NCBI GenBank assembly: GCA_023134145.1
Contig: JAGLUW010000019.1
Span: 1 to 64,000 of the forward strand
Length of the DNA: 64,000 nucleotides
DNA from: Sulfuriflexus sp.
Lineage (GTDB): Bacteria > Pseudomonadota > Gammaproteobacteria > AKS1
Direction of reading: 5' to 3'
Shown here one piece after another: positions 29,249 through 38,566 of the stretch. Below the pieces are notes generated by a model. That model made no database searches and was not told the DNA's origin. It saw nothing but the letters and a program-made list of their open reading frames with translations. Every line of letters begins with the position of its first letter. Position 1 is the first letter of the stretch. The position numbers and the translations under genes are program-made.

Positions 29249-30347
29249 TTACAAACCCTGTTTGAGGCTTGCTTCAATAAATTGGTCTAGTGAGCCGTCT
29301 AATACAGCTTGGGTGTTGCCTGTTTCTACGCCCGTGCGTAAATCTTTAATTCGAGATTGATCCAATACATAAGAACGGATCTGACTGCCCCAGCCAATAT
29401 CAGATTTAGTCTCTTCTACGGCTTGTTGGTCAACTGAACGTTTTTGCATCTCCATCTCATACAATTTAGCTTTAAGTTGCTTCATCGCCGTGGCTTTGTT
29501 CTTATGTTGCGAACGATCATTTTGACACTGAACGACAATGCCGCTCGGGTTATGCGTAATACGTACTGCCGATTCAGTACGGTTCACATGCTGACCACCT
29601 GCACCACTAGCACGATACACATCAATGCGTAAGTCTGCAGGATTAATATCAATCTCGATATTATCGTCAATTTCAGGTGAAACAAAAACTGCAGCAAAAG
29701 AAGTATGTCGGCGATTACCCGAATCAAACGGTGACTTGCGTACTAAACGATGCACACCGATTTCAGTTCTTAGCCAACCAAAGGCGTAAGGACCAATGAT
29801 TTGAATGGTTGCTGACTTAATACCCGCGACTTCACCAGCGGAAGCTTCAATAATCTCAACCTTAAAGTCATGTTGCTCCGCCCAACGTAGATACATACGC
29901 AATAACATTTCAGACCAATCTTGAGCTTCGGTACCACCAGAGCCAGACTGAATATCGAGAAAGGCATTATTGGGATCCATTTCACCGGAGAACATGCGTT
30001 GAAATTCAAGCTGAGCTAAATCTTTTTCTTGGGCGTCGAGATCTTCGACAACCGTATCTACCGTTTCTTGATCTTGCTCTGCTTCGGCAAGCTCCAGTAA
30101 TTCGCGCGCATCACTCAAACCACCCGTTAGGGCATCTAATGTATTTACAACTTGTTCGAGCATGGATCGCTCACGACCCAGTGCCTGAGCACGGTCTTGA
30201 TCATTCCAAATATCGGGGTCTTCGAGCTCGCGGTTAACTTCAGTTAGACGCTCTGACTTATTCTCGTAGTCAAAGGTACCCCCTAAGCTCATCGGAGCGT
30301 AGCAACATATCTTTGATTCGGGTGTAAATGAGATTTAGCTCTAACAT
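29249..30347 (-). CDS. prfB: peptide chain release factor 2, with programmed +1 frameshift
   Basis: Recognises UAA and UGA stop codons. The track shows only the second part, from 30292. The real start is the ATG at 30347 ([14 protein letters not shown]); 25 codons run to CTT, then an in-frame TGA (30272-30270), and a +1 shift enters the DYENKSERL frame. The joined product is about 365 residues, the same as E. coli RF2. The codon-recognition tripeptide SPF ([11 protein letters not shown]) and the catalytic GGQ ([14 protein letters not shown]) are present. This is autoregulation by termination efficiency, not a mutation. Confidence 0.97.
30269..30287 (-). promoter_or_regulatory. prfB programmed frameshift site
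   Basis: CTTAGGGGGTACCTTTGAC on the minus strand: an internal Shine-Dalgarno-like AGGGGG sits a few bases before the slippery CTT TGA C. E. coli has AGGGGGTATCTTTGAC, so the element is conserved almost base for base. Low RF2 leaves the UGA unread and favours the shift to GAC. Confidence 0.95.
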
Positions 30348-30425
30348 GGCGTCTTTATTATTGTCTTTTCAAAGCGCTAAATATTACTACAGAGCGTCCC
30401 CGCACTCCATATTAATTCAAGCATT

Positions 30426-32156
30426 TCAATAAAGCTCTACCTGCTCAACCATCAATTGAGCCGTCTTTCGCCCCTGGAATTCATTAACATCAAGTCGATA
30501 CGCTAATTTCACCCTGCTCGTACCGGCAGGCCAATCTTCATCTGTAATATTAAAGGCAATCGCATCAATACAACCTGAGTCATTCGGCAGACGTAGCATC
30601 ATTTTCAAGTGTTTTTCAGCGAGTATCTTTTTGCTGACGATCTCGAACTCACCGTCAAAAATCGGTTCGGGAAAACCCTGTCCCCACGGCCCGGCGTTTC
30701 GTAATTGCTCGGCAAATTCAAGCGACAATTCTTTTTCAGTCAATTCACCGTCACTGAGAATTAAACCTTCTAAATCATCATCTGAAAGTAATGCGCGTAC
30801 TTGTTGATCAAATGCTTGGCTAAAGAGCTGAAAATTTTCACGAGGTAAACTTAAACCTGCCGCCATTGCATGGCCACCGAACTTACTAATCAGTTCAGGA
30901 TGCTTTGCTGCAACAGCATCCAACACATCACGGATATGTAAACCAGGAATCGAACGAGCCGAACCTTTAATAGTGCCCGCCTCTTCACCCGGAGCAAAAG
31001 CAATTACTGGCCGATATAATTGTTCTTTAACCCGTGAAGCCAAGATACCAATCACACCTTGATGCCAGTTCTTATCAAAAAGACAAACGCCGACGGGTAA
31101 TTCATCACCCAACTCTAATTTTTCTAAAATAATAAATGCCTGCTGGCGCATATCAGTTTCAATATGTCGGCGTTGTTTATTTAAATTATCTAGCTCACTA
31201 GCAAGCTTGGCGGCCTTAACTGGATCATCTGTTAATAAACATTCAATACCCAATGACATATCTTCGAGACGACCCGCTGCATTTAAACGTGGCCCAACCG
31301 TGAAACCAAAATCAGATGCAACACACTGTGCCTGATTACGTTTAGCCACATGCAATAAAGCAGTGATGCCAGCACAACACTGCCCCTTGCGAACGCGTGC
31401 CAAACCTTGTGCAACCAGTATACGGTTGTTGTGTTCAAGCGGCACAACATCAGCGACCGTGCCCAACGCAACCAGATCTAATAGATTCGCTAAATTGGGA
31501 TCGGTAATTGAATTGGCTTCAAAATATTTTTGTTCACGTAATTCAGCACGCAGTGCCAACATCACATAAAAAGCCACGCCGACACCTGCCGTGCTTTTAG
31601 CAGGAAATTCATCGCCCACTTGATTTGGATTAACAATGGCATCGGCATTGGGTAATACGGCACCAGGTAGATGATGATCCGTCACGACAACTCGGACACC
31701 CGCTTGCTTTGCAGCGGCAACTCCTTCAACACTGGATATACCATTATCAACGGTGACAATAATATCGGGGGTTCTTTCTAGTGCTAATGCGACGATTTCT
31801 GGTGTCAGCCCATAGCCATAGCTAAATCTATTTGGCACTAAGTAATCAACATACTCTGCACCCATCATCCGCAAGGCACGTAACATCATTGCACAACTGG
31901 TTGCACCATCGGCATCAAAATCAGCAACGATCATTATCTTCTGTTGTTGCTGTATTGCGCCAGCAAGTATTTCTACAGCTTGTTCAATACCCAATAGGTT
32001 CGTGTAAGGTAATAATTGTTTTAAAGAATATTCTAGCTGCTCAGTTTGAGTGATATCACGGCCTGCATAGATATGTTTCAGCATTGCATGGTGTATGGAG
32101 CGCAATTCCACATTGGGTGGACTTCGTCTTACTATGTGCTTATTCGCCGTAGTCAA
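30426..32156 (-). CDS. recJ: single-stranded-DNA-specific exonuclease RecJ
   Basis: 5'-3' exonuclease acting in recombination and mismatch repair. It has 576 residues. The DHH-family motifs are present: MIVADFDADGATSC (motif I), VTVDNGISS, VVTDHHLPGA (the DHH motif), and the C-terminal DHHA1 segment SGCIDAIAFN region with KFGGHAMAAGLSL. It lies between prfB and the RpfE-like gene, 5 bp after the latter. Confidence 0.97.
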   Translation of the reverse strand: MTTANKHIVRRSPPNVELRSIHHAMLKHIYAGRDITQTEQLEYSLKQLLPYTNLLGIEQAVEILAGAIQQQQKIMIVADFDADGATSCAMMLRALRMMGAEYVDYLVPNRFSYGYGLTPEIVALALERTPDIIVTVDNGISSVEGVAAAKQAGVRVVVTDHHLPGAVLPNADAIVNPNQVGDEFPAKSTAGVGVAFYVMLALRAELREQKYFEANSITDPNLANLLDLVALGTVADVVPLEHNNRILVAQGLARVRKGQCCAGITALLHVAKRNQAQCVASDFGFTVGPRLNAAGRLEDMSLGIECLLTDDPVKAAKLASELDNLNKQRRHIETDMRQQAFIILEKLELGDELPVGVCLFDKNWHQGVIGILASRVKEQLYRPVIAFAPGEEAGTIKGSARSIPGLHIRDVLDAVAAKHPELISKFGGHAMAAGLSLPRENFQLFSQAFDQQVRALLSDDDLEGLILSDGELTEKELSLEFAEQLRNAGPWGQGFPEPIFDGEFEIVSKKILAEKHLKMMLRLPNDSGCIDAIAFNITDEDWPAGTSRVKLAYRLDVNEFQGRKTAQLMVEQVELY

Positions 32157-32161
32157 GGCAA

Positions 32162-33196
32162 CTACAGTCCGTTTGCTAAGGCAGTCACTGAGATTTTTCT
32201 CGTCCAGAAACGAACTCTGTCTTTTCTTCGTAACTCCAACTTCTGTCGACCTGTAATCAACACTAGCGATTCGAGCGTTTTATTTTTCAATGCGTCCAGC
32301 GCCGGTATGAACCATTCTTTCTCAACGTCCTGAAGTCGGTTCACATACATATCGACTTTCCCTCTCCCTTGATAATCGGCAAGCGAGTCAAAACAAATCA
32401 ACGAATGTTCTTCGTCAGGCAAATCACTATAGCTAGAAACCGATAGAGACATAGGAATATTTACACAGTGGGCCAAGCCTTTTACAAAAGGGTTGCTCGA
32501 TACGACATGTGTCACGCTACTAAATAATTTTTTGGGGAGTGTGCCGCCACCCCACAACCATAATCCGTTTATTTCTGGCTGGCCTATATAACCGCGATTC
32601 GTATTTACTTTGCTTTGCGTCATCTGCATCTGGATTTCATTTAGCAATAATCTCCATTTTGCACCCTCAACGCCCTCAGGTAAGCTTGGTAGAATATTTT
32701 TTTCGACCACCTCGTTCAACGGAACAAATTTTACCTTCGGCTTATAATCAGATCTAATGTAAATCGATGAATCTAGGCTTAAATAAATATCTAGGCCCGC
32801 ACTACCAATTAACTCTTTTAATTCGTCAACAAACTGCTGAAGATCTTTTCGCGTAATCTCGAGATGGCTTCGATCAAATAATAAGACATGATCAAGATCT
32901 GGGCGTAAATGAACTGGCTCTGCGCACATCCAATAGCCAGAACTGGCTGTGACACCACCACCATGAGCCTGAATAGCCCCGACTGGAATATCATCTGATT
33001 CCGTAACATTAAAACCAAATAATTGGCTTAAAGTTATTTTCTGACACAAGACATCTTCTTTATCACCTGCAGAAAAAATCTTTCGTAAATGTGACAACGA
33101 ATCACCAGCCTTTTTCAGGCCGACAGGAAGTTCTTCAAGCTCACTCTCTGAAAGACATGGAGATGGCAAAACCAATGTTAGATTTGATGCCGCCAC
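32162..33196 (-). CDS. RpfE-type regulatory / phosphoglycerate mutase-like protein
   Basis: A 344-residue protein resembling the conserved family found next to recJ in many Gamma- and Betaproteobacteria. It is annotated as cofactor-independent phosphoglycerate mutase-like or as RpfE after Xanthomonas. Recognisable segments are the N-terminal LVLPSPCLSESE, WMCAEPVHLRPDLDHVLLFD and GLWLWGGGTLPK. I cannot identify catalytic residues, so enzymatic activity is unproven. The RpfE-recJ and prfB-lysS pairs both occur in the Xanthomonas rpf cluster (from memory), but the DSF genes rpfF, rpfC and rpfG are absent here. Confidence 0.65.
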   Translation of the reverse strand: MAASNLTLVLPSPCLSESELEELPVGLKKAGDSLSHLRKIFSAGDKEDVLCQKITLSQLFGFNVTESDDIPVGAIQAHGGGVTASSGYWMCAEPVHLRPDLDHVLLFDRSHLEITRKDLQQFVDELKELIGSAGLDIYLSLDSSIYIRSDYKPKVKFVPLNEVVEKNILPSLPEGVEGAKWRLLLNEIQMQMTQSKVNTNRGYIGQPEINGLWLWGGGTLPKKLFSSVTHVVSSNPFVKGLAHCVNIPMSLSVSSYSDLPDEEHSLICFDSLADYQGRGKVDMYVNRLQDVEKEWFIPALDALKNKTLESLVLITGRQKLELRRKDRVRFWTRKISVTALANGL

Positions 33197-33219
33197 AATA
33201 TATCGTTCTATCTTATCCG

Positions 33220-34299
33220 TTACACCATGTTATCAAGAATTGCGCGCTTGACGGCATCAAGCTCGGCATCAACTGTAATTAATGCACGCGTACTTTGTTT
33301 GATCGCTGTATCAGGATCTTTCAGACCATGACCTGTTAGGGTACAAACGATTTTACTGCCTTCTGGTATTTTTCCAGATTCAATATCACGTAAAGCACCA
33401 GCAAGTGATGTCGCAGAAGCAGGTTCACAGAAAACACCTTCTCTTTCTGCAAGTAGTTTTTGTGCAGCAAGAATTACCTCATCACTGCATTCATCAAACC
33501 AACCTTCTGATTCCTCACGAACAACCCACGCTTTATCCCAGCTTTGTGGATGACCAATACGAATTGCAGTTGCAACTGTTTCTGGATTATCTACCATTTC
33601 ACCGCGCATAAATGGCGCTGAACCAGCTGCTTGATAACCAACCATCTTCGGACGATTGTTCACAACACCGTGTTCGAAGTATTCTGTGTAGCCCATCCAG
33701 TGTGCAGTAATGTTACCGGCGTTACCTACTGGCAAGCAGTGAAAATCTGGTGCGAAACCAAGCTCTTCTACAATTTCAAATGCCGCTGTCTTCTGACCTT
33801 GCAAACGATATGGATTGATAGAATTCACAATGGTTACTGGTGCATGTTCGGCAACGTCTTTAACCAGTTGCATGCCTTCATCAAAGTTGCCTTTGATTTG
33901 AATAACAACCGCACCGTGCATCATCGCTTGTGACAACTTACCTAAAGCAATCTTGCCTTCAGGAATCAAAACAAAAGCAGTGATACCTGCACGTGCTGCA
34001 TAAGCTGCCGCTGCTGCTGAAGTATTACCTGTTGAAGCACAAATAATTGCGGTACTGCCCTCTTCAACCGCCTTGGTCACCGCCATGGTCATGCCACGAT
34101 CTTTAAAAGAACCGGTTGGGTTAAGACCTTCGTATTTAACGTAAATATCAACATCTTTACCAATGATGCTTGGAATGTTATTCAAGCGAATCAGTGGCGT
34201 GTTTCCTTCACCAAGACTAATCAATCGCGTGTCATCAGAAACAGGCAAGCGATCACGATACTTAGCAATTAATCCGGTATAGCGTTCACGAAATGGCAT
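33220..34299 (-). CDS. thrC: threonine synthase
   Basis: PLP enzyme that converts phosphohomoserine to threonine. It has 359 residues, the short form. The PLP lysine is in LNPTGSFKDRGMTMAV, the phosphate-binding region is STGNTSAAAAAYAARAG, and LPVGNAGNITAHWMGY is typical. It lies 24 bp downstream of hom, forming a threonine-branch pair. Confidence 0.97.
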   Translation of the reverse strand: MPFRERYTGLIAKYRDRLPVSDDTRLISLGEGNTPLIRLNNIPSIIGKDVDIYVKYEGLNPTGSFKDRGMTMAVTKAVEEGSTAIICASTGNTSAAAAAYAARAGITAFVLIPEGKIALGKLSQAMMHGAVVIQIKGNFDEGMQLVKDVAEHAPVTIVNSINPYRLQGQKTAAFEIVEELGFAPDFHCLPVGNAGNITAHWMGYTEYFEHGVVNNRPKMVGYQAAGSAPFMRGEMVDNPETVATAIRIGHPQSWDKAWVVREESEGWFDECSDEVILAAQKLLAEREGVFCEPASATSLAGALRDIESGKIPEGSKIVCTLTGHGLKDPDTAIKQSTRALITVDAELDAVKRAILDNMV

Positions 34300-34323
34300 T
34301 TTTAAATACTCCGTTAAAAATTC

Positions 34324-35640
34324 TTAATCTGCATCAAGGGCTTCAAGACGAATACGAACAACGTCATTTTGAATGCTCTCGAGTGCTTCAATTTGTTTAA
34401 TCGCTGCATTCATTTGTTTTTCACGAATGCGATGGGTCAATAAAATAATTGGCACGGATGTTTCATCTTGCGCGGGTTCTTTTTGTAAAATTGCTTCAAT
34501 GCTAATTTCACTTTCACTTAAAATCCGCGTCACATCTGCCAGCACACCTGGTTCATCACTTGCTTGCAGGCGTAAGTAATAAGCTGTTTCAATTTCATCC
34601 ATTGGTAAAATGGGTGTATCTGAAAGCGCATCTGGTTGGAATGCCAAATGAGGAACCCGGTTTTCCGGATCAGCCGTTAATGCGCGAACTACATCCACAA
34701 TATCTGCAACGACAGCTGAAGCAGTTGGGTCTGCACCCGCACCTGCACCGTAATAAAGTGTTGGGCCAACCGCATCGCCCTTTACTACTATGGCATTCAT
34801 GACACCATCAACATTGGCAATCAAACGACGCTTTGGAATCAGCGTTGGGTGTACACGCAACTCAATACCATCATCAGTACGACGCGTTACGCCAAGATGC
34901 TTAATGCTGTAACCAAGCTGAGTTGCATAGTCCACATCTTCACTGGTTATTTTACCAATACCTTCTGTGTAGGCTTTTTCAAACTGCAAAGGAATACCAA
35001 ATGCAATCGATGCCAGAATAGTTAGCTTATGCGCTGCATCAATACCTTCAACATCAAAAGTTGGATCGGCTTCAGCATACCCAAGTGCTTGTGCTTCAGC
35101 TAATACATCAGCGAAGTCACGACCCTTGTCACGCATTTCGGTAAGAATAAAATTACCCGTACCGTTAATGATGCCGGCTAACCACTCAATTGAGTTACCA
35201 GCCAAACCTTCACGAATAGCTTTAATGATCGGAATACCGCCCGCAACTGCTGCTTCAAAAGCAACCACCACACCTTTTTCCTGTGCGGCTTTAAAAATTT
35301 CATTACCGTGAATGGCAATAAGTGCTTTGTTCGCAGTGACGACATGTTTGCCATTGGCTATAGCTTGCATAACCAATTCACGTGCTGGTTCATAACCACC
35401 GATGAGCTCAACAACGATATCAATTTCTGGATCGTTAACGACATCAAAGGCATCAGCAGTAATTTTAATATTTTCGGTAGAACAAATACGTGGTGAATCG
35501 AGATTACGTGCTGCTGCATGTGACACTTCAATACCACGACCTGCGCGACGCGTAATTTCTTCTGCATTACGTGACAGTACATTGACTGTGCCACAGCCAA
35601 CGGTTCCCAATCCTAATAGACCGACTTTAACGGGTTTCAA
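34324..35640 (-). CDS. hom: homoserine dehydrogenase
   Basis: Reduces aspartate semialdehyde to homoserine for threonine and methionine synthesis. It has 438 residues. The N-terminal NAD(P) site is [14 protein letters not shown]. The catalytic region contains [11 protein letters not shown] and the lysine in [22 protein letters not shown]-terminal ACT domain (about 355-430, [17 protein letters not shown]) suggests threonine feedback. It is the stand-alone form, without aspartokinase. It overlaps the alaC stop by 4 bp. Confidence 0.98.
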   Translation of the reverse strand: MKPVKVGLLGLGTVGCGTVNVLSRNAEEITRRAGRGIEVSHAAARNLDSPRICSTENIKITADAFDVVNDPEIDIVVELIGGYEPARELVMQAIANGKHVVTANKALIAIHGNEIFKAAQEKGVVVAFEAAVAGGIPIIKAIREGLAGNSIEWLAGIINGTGNFILTEMRDKGRDFADVLAEAQALGYAEADPTFDVEGIDAAHKLTILASIAFGIPLQFEKAYTEGIGKITSEDVDYATQLGYSIKHLGVTRRTDDGIELRVHPTLIPKRRLIANVDGVMNAIVVKGDAVGPTLYYGAGAGADPTASAVVADIVDVVRALTADPENRVPHLAFQPDALSDTPILPMDEIETAYYLRLQASDEPGVLADVTRILSESEISIEAILQKEPAQDETSVPIILLTHRIREKQMNAAIKQIEALESIQNDVVRIRLEALDAD

Positions 35641-36884
35641 ACTTCTTCTCCTGCTGCTTGCAGCGTATTGTCTTTCTTAAACATCGCGCGTAAACCACGA
35701 ATTGCCTGACGCGTGCGATGTTCATTTTCAATCAAACTGAAACGAACATGATCATCACCGTACTCACCAAAACCAACACCCGGTGACACAGCAACCTTAG
35801 CTTCTTCTAATAACTTTTTCGTAAACTCTAAAGAACCTATTTTACGATAGGCTTCGGGTATCTGCACCCAAACAAACATGGTTGCCTTCGGTGGTTCAAC
35901 ACTCCAACCAATTGAATTAAGTCCTTCACATAAAACATCACGTCGACTGCGATACATATCACAAATTTCTTGCACGCAATCTTGCGGGCCTTCTAATGCT
36001 GAAATAGCCGCGACTTGAATCGGTGTAAACATGCCATAGTCGTGGTACGACTTCATGCGCGCTAAAGCGGCAACTAACTTTTCATTACCGCACATAAAAC
36101 CAACACGCCAACCAGGCATATTGTAAGTCTTCGATAGTGAATAAAATTCAACAGCTACTTCTTTGGCACCCGGCACTTCTAAAATTGATGGTGCTTTATA
36201 ACCATCAAACACGATCTCAGCATAGGCAATATCATGCACAACCCAAATCTGATGTTCCTTAGCAATCGCGATAACCTTTTCAAAGAACTCCAACTCTACA
36301 CAACCGGTTGTTGGGTTGCCGGGGAAATTTAAAATCAGCATCTTTGGCTTAGGCCAAGAATTTTTAATCGCGGCTTCCAATTCAGCAAAGAAATCAACAC
36401 CGGGTACTAATGGGATATGACGAATATCTGCGCCAGCAATCACAAAACCATAGGTGTGAATTGGATAACATGGATTCGGTACCAATACCGCGTCACCCGG
36501 CCCAACAGTAGCCAGAGCTAAATGCGCCAAACCTTCTTTCGAGCCAATCGTAACAATCGCCTCTTTATCCGGATCAAGGTCAACATCGTACTTATCTTTA
36601 TACCAGCGGGTTATGGCTCGACGCAGACGCGGAATACCACGTGACATGGAATAACGGTGGGTATCTTTGCGCTGAGCCGCTTCGACGAGTTTCTCAACAA
36701 TATGGTCAGGCGTAGGTTGATCTGGGTTACCCATCCCAAAATCAATAATATCTTCACCGCGCGCACGTGCCTGAGCCTTTAATTCGTTAACGATATTAAA
36801 GACATAAGGAGGTAATCGCTTAATTCTGGGGAATTCTTCTTCCAAGGCCGTAATCCACTCTGAGTCCCGCAGGACATTTGTCAT
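35637..36884 (-). CDS. alaC: glutamate-pyruvate aminotransferase AlaC
   Basis: PLP-dependent class I aminotransferase that makes alanine. It closely resembles E. coli AlaC (YfdZ): [25 protein letters not shown], the PLP lysine in [15 protein letters not shown], and [18 protein letters not shown]. The track start at 36926 is the TTG of a good -35 box, so it cannot be right. I use the ATG at 36884, though that leaves a very short leader and no ribosome-binding site. A TTG at 36845 (before [10 protein letters not shown]) is a realistic alternative and fits the family N-terminus better. It heads the alaC-hom-thrC-rpfE-recJ series. Confidence 0.92.
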   Translation of the reverse strand: MTNVLRDSEWITALEEEFPRIKRLPPYVFNIVNELKAQARARGEDIIDFGMGNPDQPTPDHIVEKLVEAAQRKDTHRYSMSRGIPRLRRAITRWYKDKYDVDLDPDKEAIVTIGSKEGLAHLALATVGPGDAVLVPNPCYPIHTYGFVIAGADIRHIPLVPGVDFFAELEAAIKNSWPKPKMLILNFPGNPTTGCVELEFFEKVIAIAKEHQIWVVHDIAYAEIVFDGYKAPSILEVPGAKEVAVEFYSLSKTYNMPGWRVGFMCGNEKLVAALARMKSYHDYGMFTPIQVAAISALEGPQDCVQEICDMYRSRRDVLCEGLNSIGWSVEPPKATMFVWVQIPEAYRKIGSLEFTKKLLEEAKVAVSPGVGFGEYGDDHVRFSLIENEHRTRQAIRGLRAMFKKDNTLQAAGEEV

Positions 36885-36897
36885 CAATAGGTCGAGC

Positions 36898-36926
36898 AAG
36901 ATAAGGCTCAACGGCGATATTGTCAA
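36898..36926 (-). promoter_or_regulatory. sigma-70 promoter of the alaC-hom-thrC operon
   Basis: TTGACA, a 17-bp spacer and TATCTT on the minus strand. The -35 is a perfect consensus and the -10 matches 4 of 6 bases. The predicted start is about 36890, only a few bases before the ATG at 36884. Confidence 0.7.
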
Positions 36927-37000
36927 TCGAAACAGACCCTATTTTGGCCAATTTTCCCAGTAAATATAACATCATACGGTGTTTTAAGCACTTATCGATA

Positions 37001-37033
37001 AATTCACTTTGAATTCACTTTGAATTCACTTTT
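37001..37033. repeat. three tandem 11-bp repeats
   Basis: AATTCACTTTG occurs three times head to tail (the last copy ends in T). A period of 11 bp puts each copy on nearly the same face of the helix. It lies in the alaC-Mth938 divergent region, about 75 bp upstream of the alaC promoter and 65 bp before the plus-strand gene. Confidence 0.7.
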
Positions 37034-37487
37034 AAACAGGTGCTGCCGTAGTAAAAATACAGTAGCATGCGCACAGTTTAGTGAAACCTCGGACACCTCA
37101 TGAAATTACATCACAACAACCAAGATGGCCTGAATATAATCAAGGCCTACACTGAAAATAGTGTATCCATTAATGAGGAAATCTACGCTCGTAGCGTTAT
37201 TGTGCAAGCCCACTACCTTGAATCAGCGTGGGCACCTCAAAGTATTGATGAACTGGATGGTGCGGCAATCCGAGAACTTGCCAAACTTGATACAGAGATT
37301 ATTCTCTTAGGCACCGGACAGAAACAACGTTTTCCTGATCGTCGGTTATTTGTACCTTTGTATGATCGAAATATTGGTATTGAAGTGATGAATACGCCAG
37401 CAGCGTGTCGTACTTATAATATTTTGTTAGAAGAAGGTCGTGCTGTTACTGCTGCGTTGTTAATAGATTAAAAGAACACCTGTTTAA
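37032..37487. repeat. 11-bp inverted repeats flanking the Mth938-like gene
   Basis: TTAAACAGGTG at 37032-37042 and its exact complement CACCTGTTTAA at 37477-37487 bracket the gene. The right copy is part of a smaller palindrome, CCTGTTTAACAGG. No transposase or target duplication was seen, so a mobile origin is only a possibility. Confidence 0.3.
37100..37471 (+). CDS. Mth938-like domain protein (DUF498/NDUFAF3 family)
   Basis: A soluble protein of 123 residues. The family's beta-alpha fold is recognisable from ARSVIVQAHYLESAWAP, IILLGTGQKQRFPDRRL, IGIEVMNTPAACRTYNILLEEGRAVTAALLI. Human NDUFAF3 in this family helps complex I assembly; bacterial members have no proven role. It is a single gene, divergent from alaC and convergent with the orphan membrane protein. 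Confidence 0.88.
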   Translation: MKLHHNNQDGLNIIKAYTENSVSINEEIYARSVIVQAHYLESAWAPQSIDELDGAAIRELAKLDTEIILLGTGQKQRFPDRRLFVPLYDRNIGIEVMNTPAACRTYNILLEEGRAVTAALLID

Positions 37488-37533
37488 CAGGCTCAAGAAA
37501 GGCGAACGATAATCATAGTGCCCTCCCCTCGGT

Positions 37534-37953
37534 TTATTCTATATCCACCTGCGTCTTCCTATTGGCGATATACCAAAATGCCAGTGAAACCGAAACAGAA
37601 AAATAGGCCATTAATAAATAAAATGTCCAGCTTCCAAAATTATAATTCAAGGCGGCAACAACTATCGTCGGGATGATACTTACAAGTGCGGTTGCATAAA
37701 CATTATTTTTATTAAACTCAATTAAAACCAAATAAGCAGGAAGACCATAGACAATAGTGAATATATAACTGATTACTATGCCATACATAGCTATTAGTAA
37801 GCCTAATCGATACATATCGAATATATCCGTTTGGCTTTCTCGAGTAACGACAACAAACACGGTGATAGCAATAAGCATGGCAGGCACTGTCGACAGAGGT
37901 CCCACCAAAACTGCCAATACCATTTTCCTAGTAGCCTTTGAGAAGGTATGCAT
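37534..37953 (-). CDS. hypothetical four-helix membrane protein
   Basis: A 139-residue protein that I do not recognise. Four hydrophobic segments can be seen (about 10-35, 48-72, 80-100 and 105-130), linked by short polar loops, ending in NRKTQVDIE. It starts 3 bp after the DUF4166 stop, so it is the last gene of the five-gene cassette. It has no conserved motif that I can name. Confidence 0.7.
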   Translation of the reverse strand: MHTFSKATRKMVLAVLVGPLSTVPAMLIAITVFVVVTRESQTDIFDMYRLGLLIAMYGIVISYIFTIVYGLPAYLVLIEFNKNNVYATALVSIIPTIVVAALNYNFGSWTFYLLMAYFSVSVSLAFWYIANRKTQVDIE

Positions 37954-37956
37954 TAT

Positions 37957-38556
37957 TTAATCTCCACTACAATTAGTTAACTTTCTTGTCTCAAATTCTC
38001 CAGCATAGCGATATACCTGCCCGAACAATGGATGGTGTAACCGAAAGTCCATCGCGAAATGTGTCGCATCCAACTCAGATTCAACAATCGTGGTATGACC
38101 AAGCATTAACCACTCCGGTAATGGTAAGCGTATACGGCCCAGCTGAATAACATAATGTATGCCTTCATAATACAACTTATTCTCCTTTACATAGACGGCC
38201 ATGCGTAAACCTAGAAATGGATTCACGTATTCGATAAGTTGATTGCCACCTGCATAAACCCAACAACTTTTGAATAAGATAGTTTCACCATCAGGGAACC
38301 TCAGTGTACGTTCCCAATATTGAATTTCACCTTTCATTATTTTTTTAACTGTTGCGGGAATCATTTTTCCACGTCGATTAAGTAACGCACCAAATAAATG
38401 TAATACGTTCAGAAAAATCTGCATCGCACGTGGATATTCAATATCTAAGACACCAACATCTGTATTAACGCTTGTCTGATAGTGCGCGAGTAATGTAGGC
38501 GGTAACTCTTCCCATTGTTTACCCAATGCTTGATACATAATATTTTTTTCACTCAC
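37957..38556 (-). CDS. DUF4166 domain protein
   Basis: A 199-residue protein matching DUF4166 in size and pattern: QALGKQWEELPPTLLAHYQ at the N-terminus, then FGALLNRRGKMIPA and WERTLRFPDGETILFKSCWVY. No transmembrane segment or signal peptide is evident. DUF4166 proteins often occur near or fused to NAD(P)-binding SDR proteins, as here, but their activity is unknown to me. It lies 10 bp downstream of the DUF2269 gene. Confidence 0.8.
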   Translation of the reverse strand: MSEKNIMYQALGKQWEELPPTLLAHYQTSVNTDVGVLDIEYPRAMQIFLNVLHLFGALLNRRGKMIPATVKKIMKGEIQYWERTLRFPDGETILFKSCWVYAGGNQLIEYVNPFLGLRMAVYVKENKLYYEGIHYVIQLGRIRLPLPEWLMLGHTTIVESELDATHFAMDFRLHHPLFGQVYRYAGEFETRKLTNCSGD

Positions 38557-38566
38557 CTATCACCTC

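Noticed and set aside
29249-30347. prfB as a frameshifted pseudogene
   Set aside because: The in-frame TGA is the conserved programmed frameshift signal, and both parts are intact.
37479-37491. CCTGTTTAACAGG as a terminator between the convergent Mth938-like and membrane genes
   Set aside because: The stem is only 5 bp and no T-run follows on either strand.
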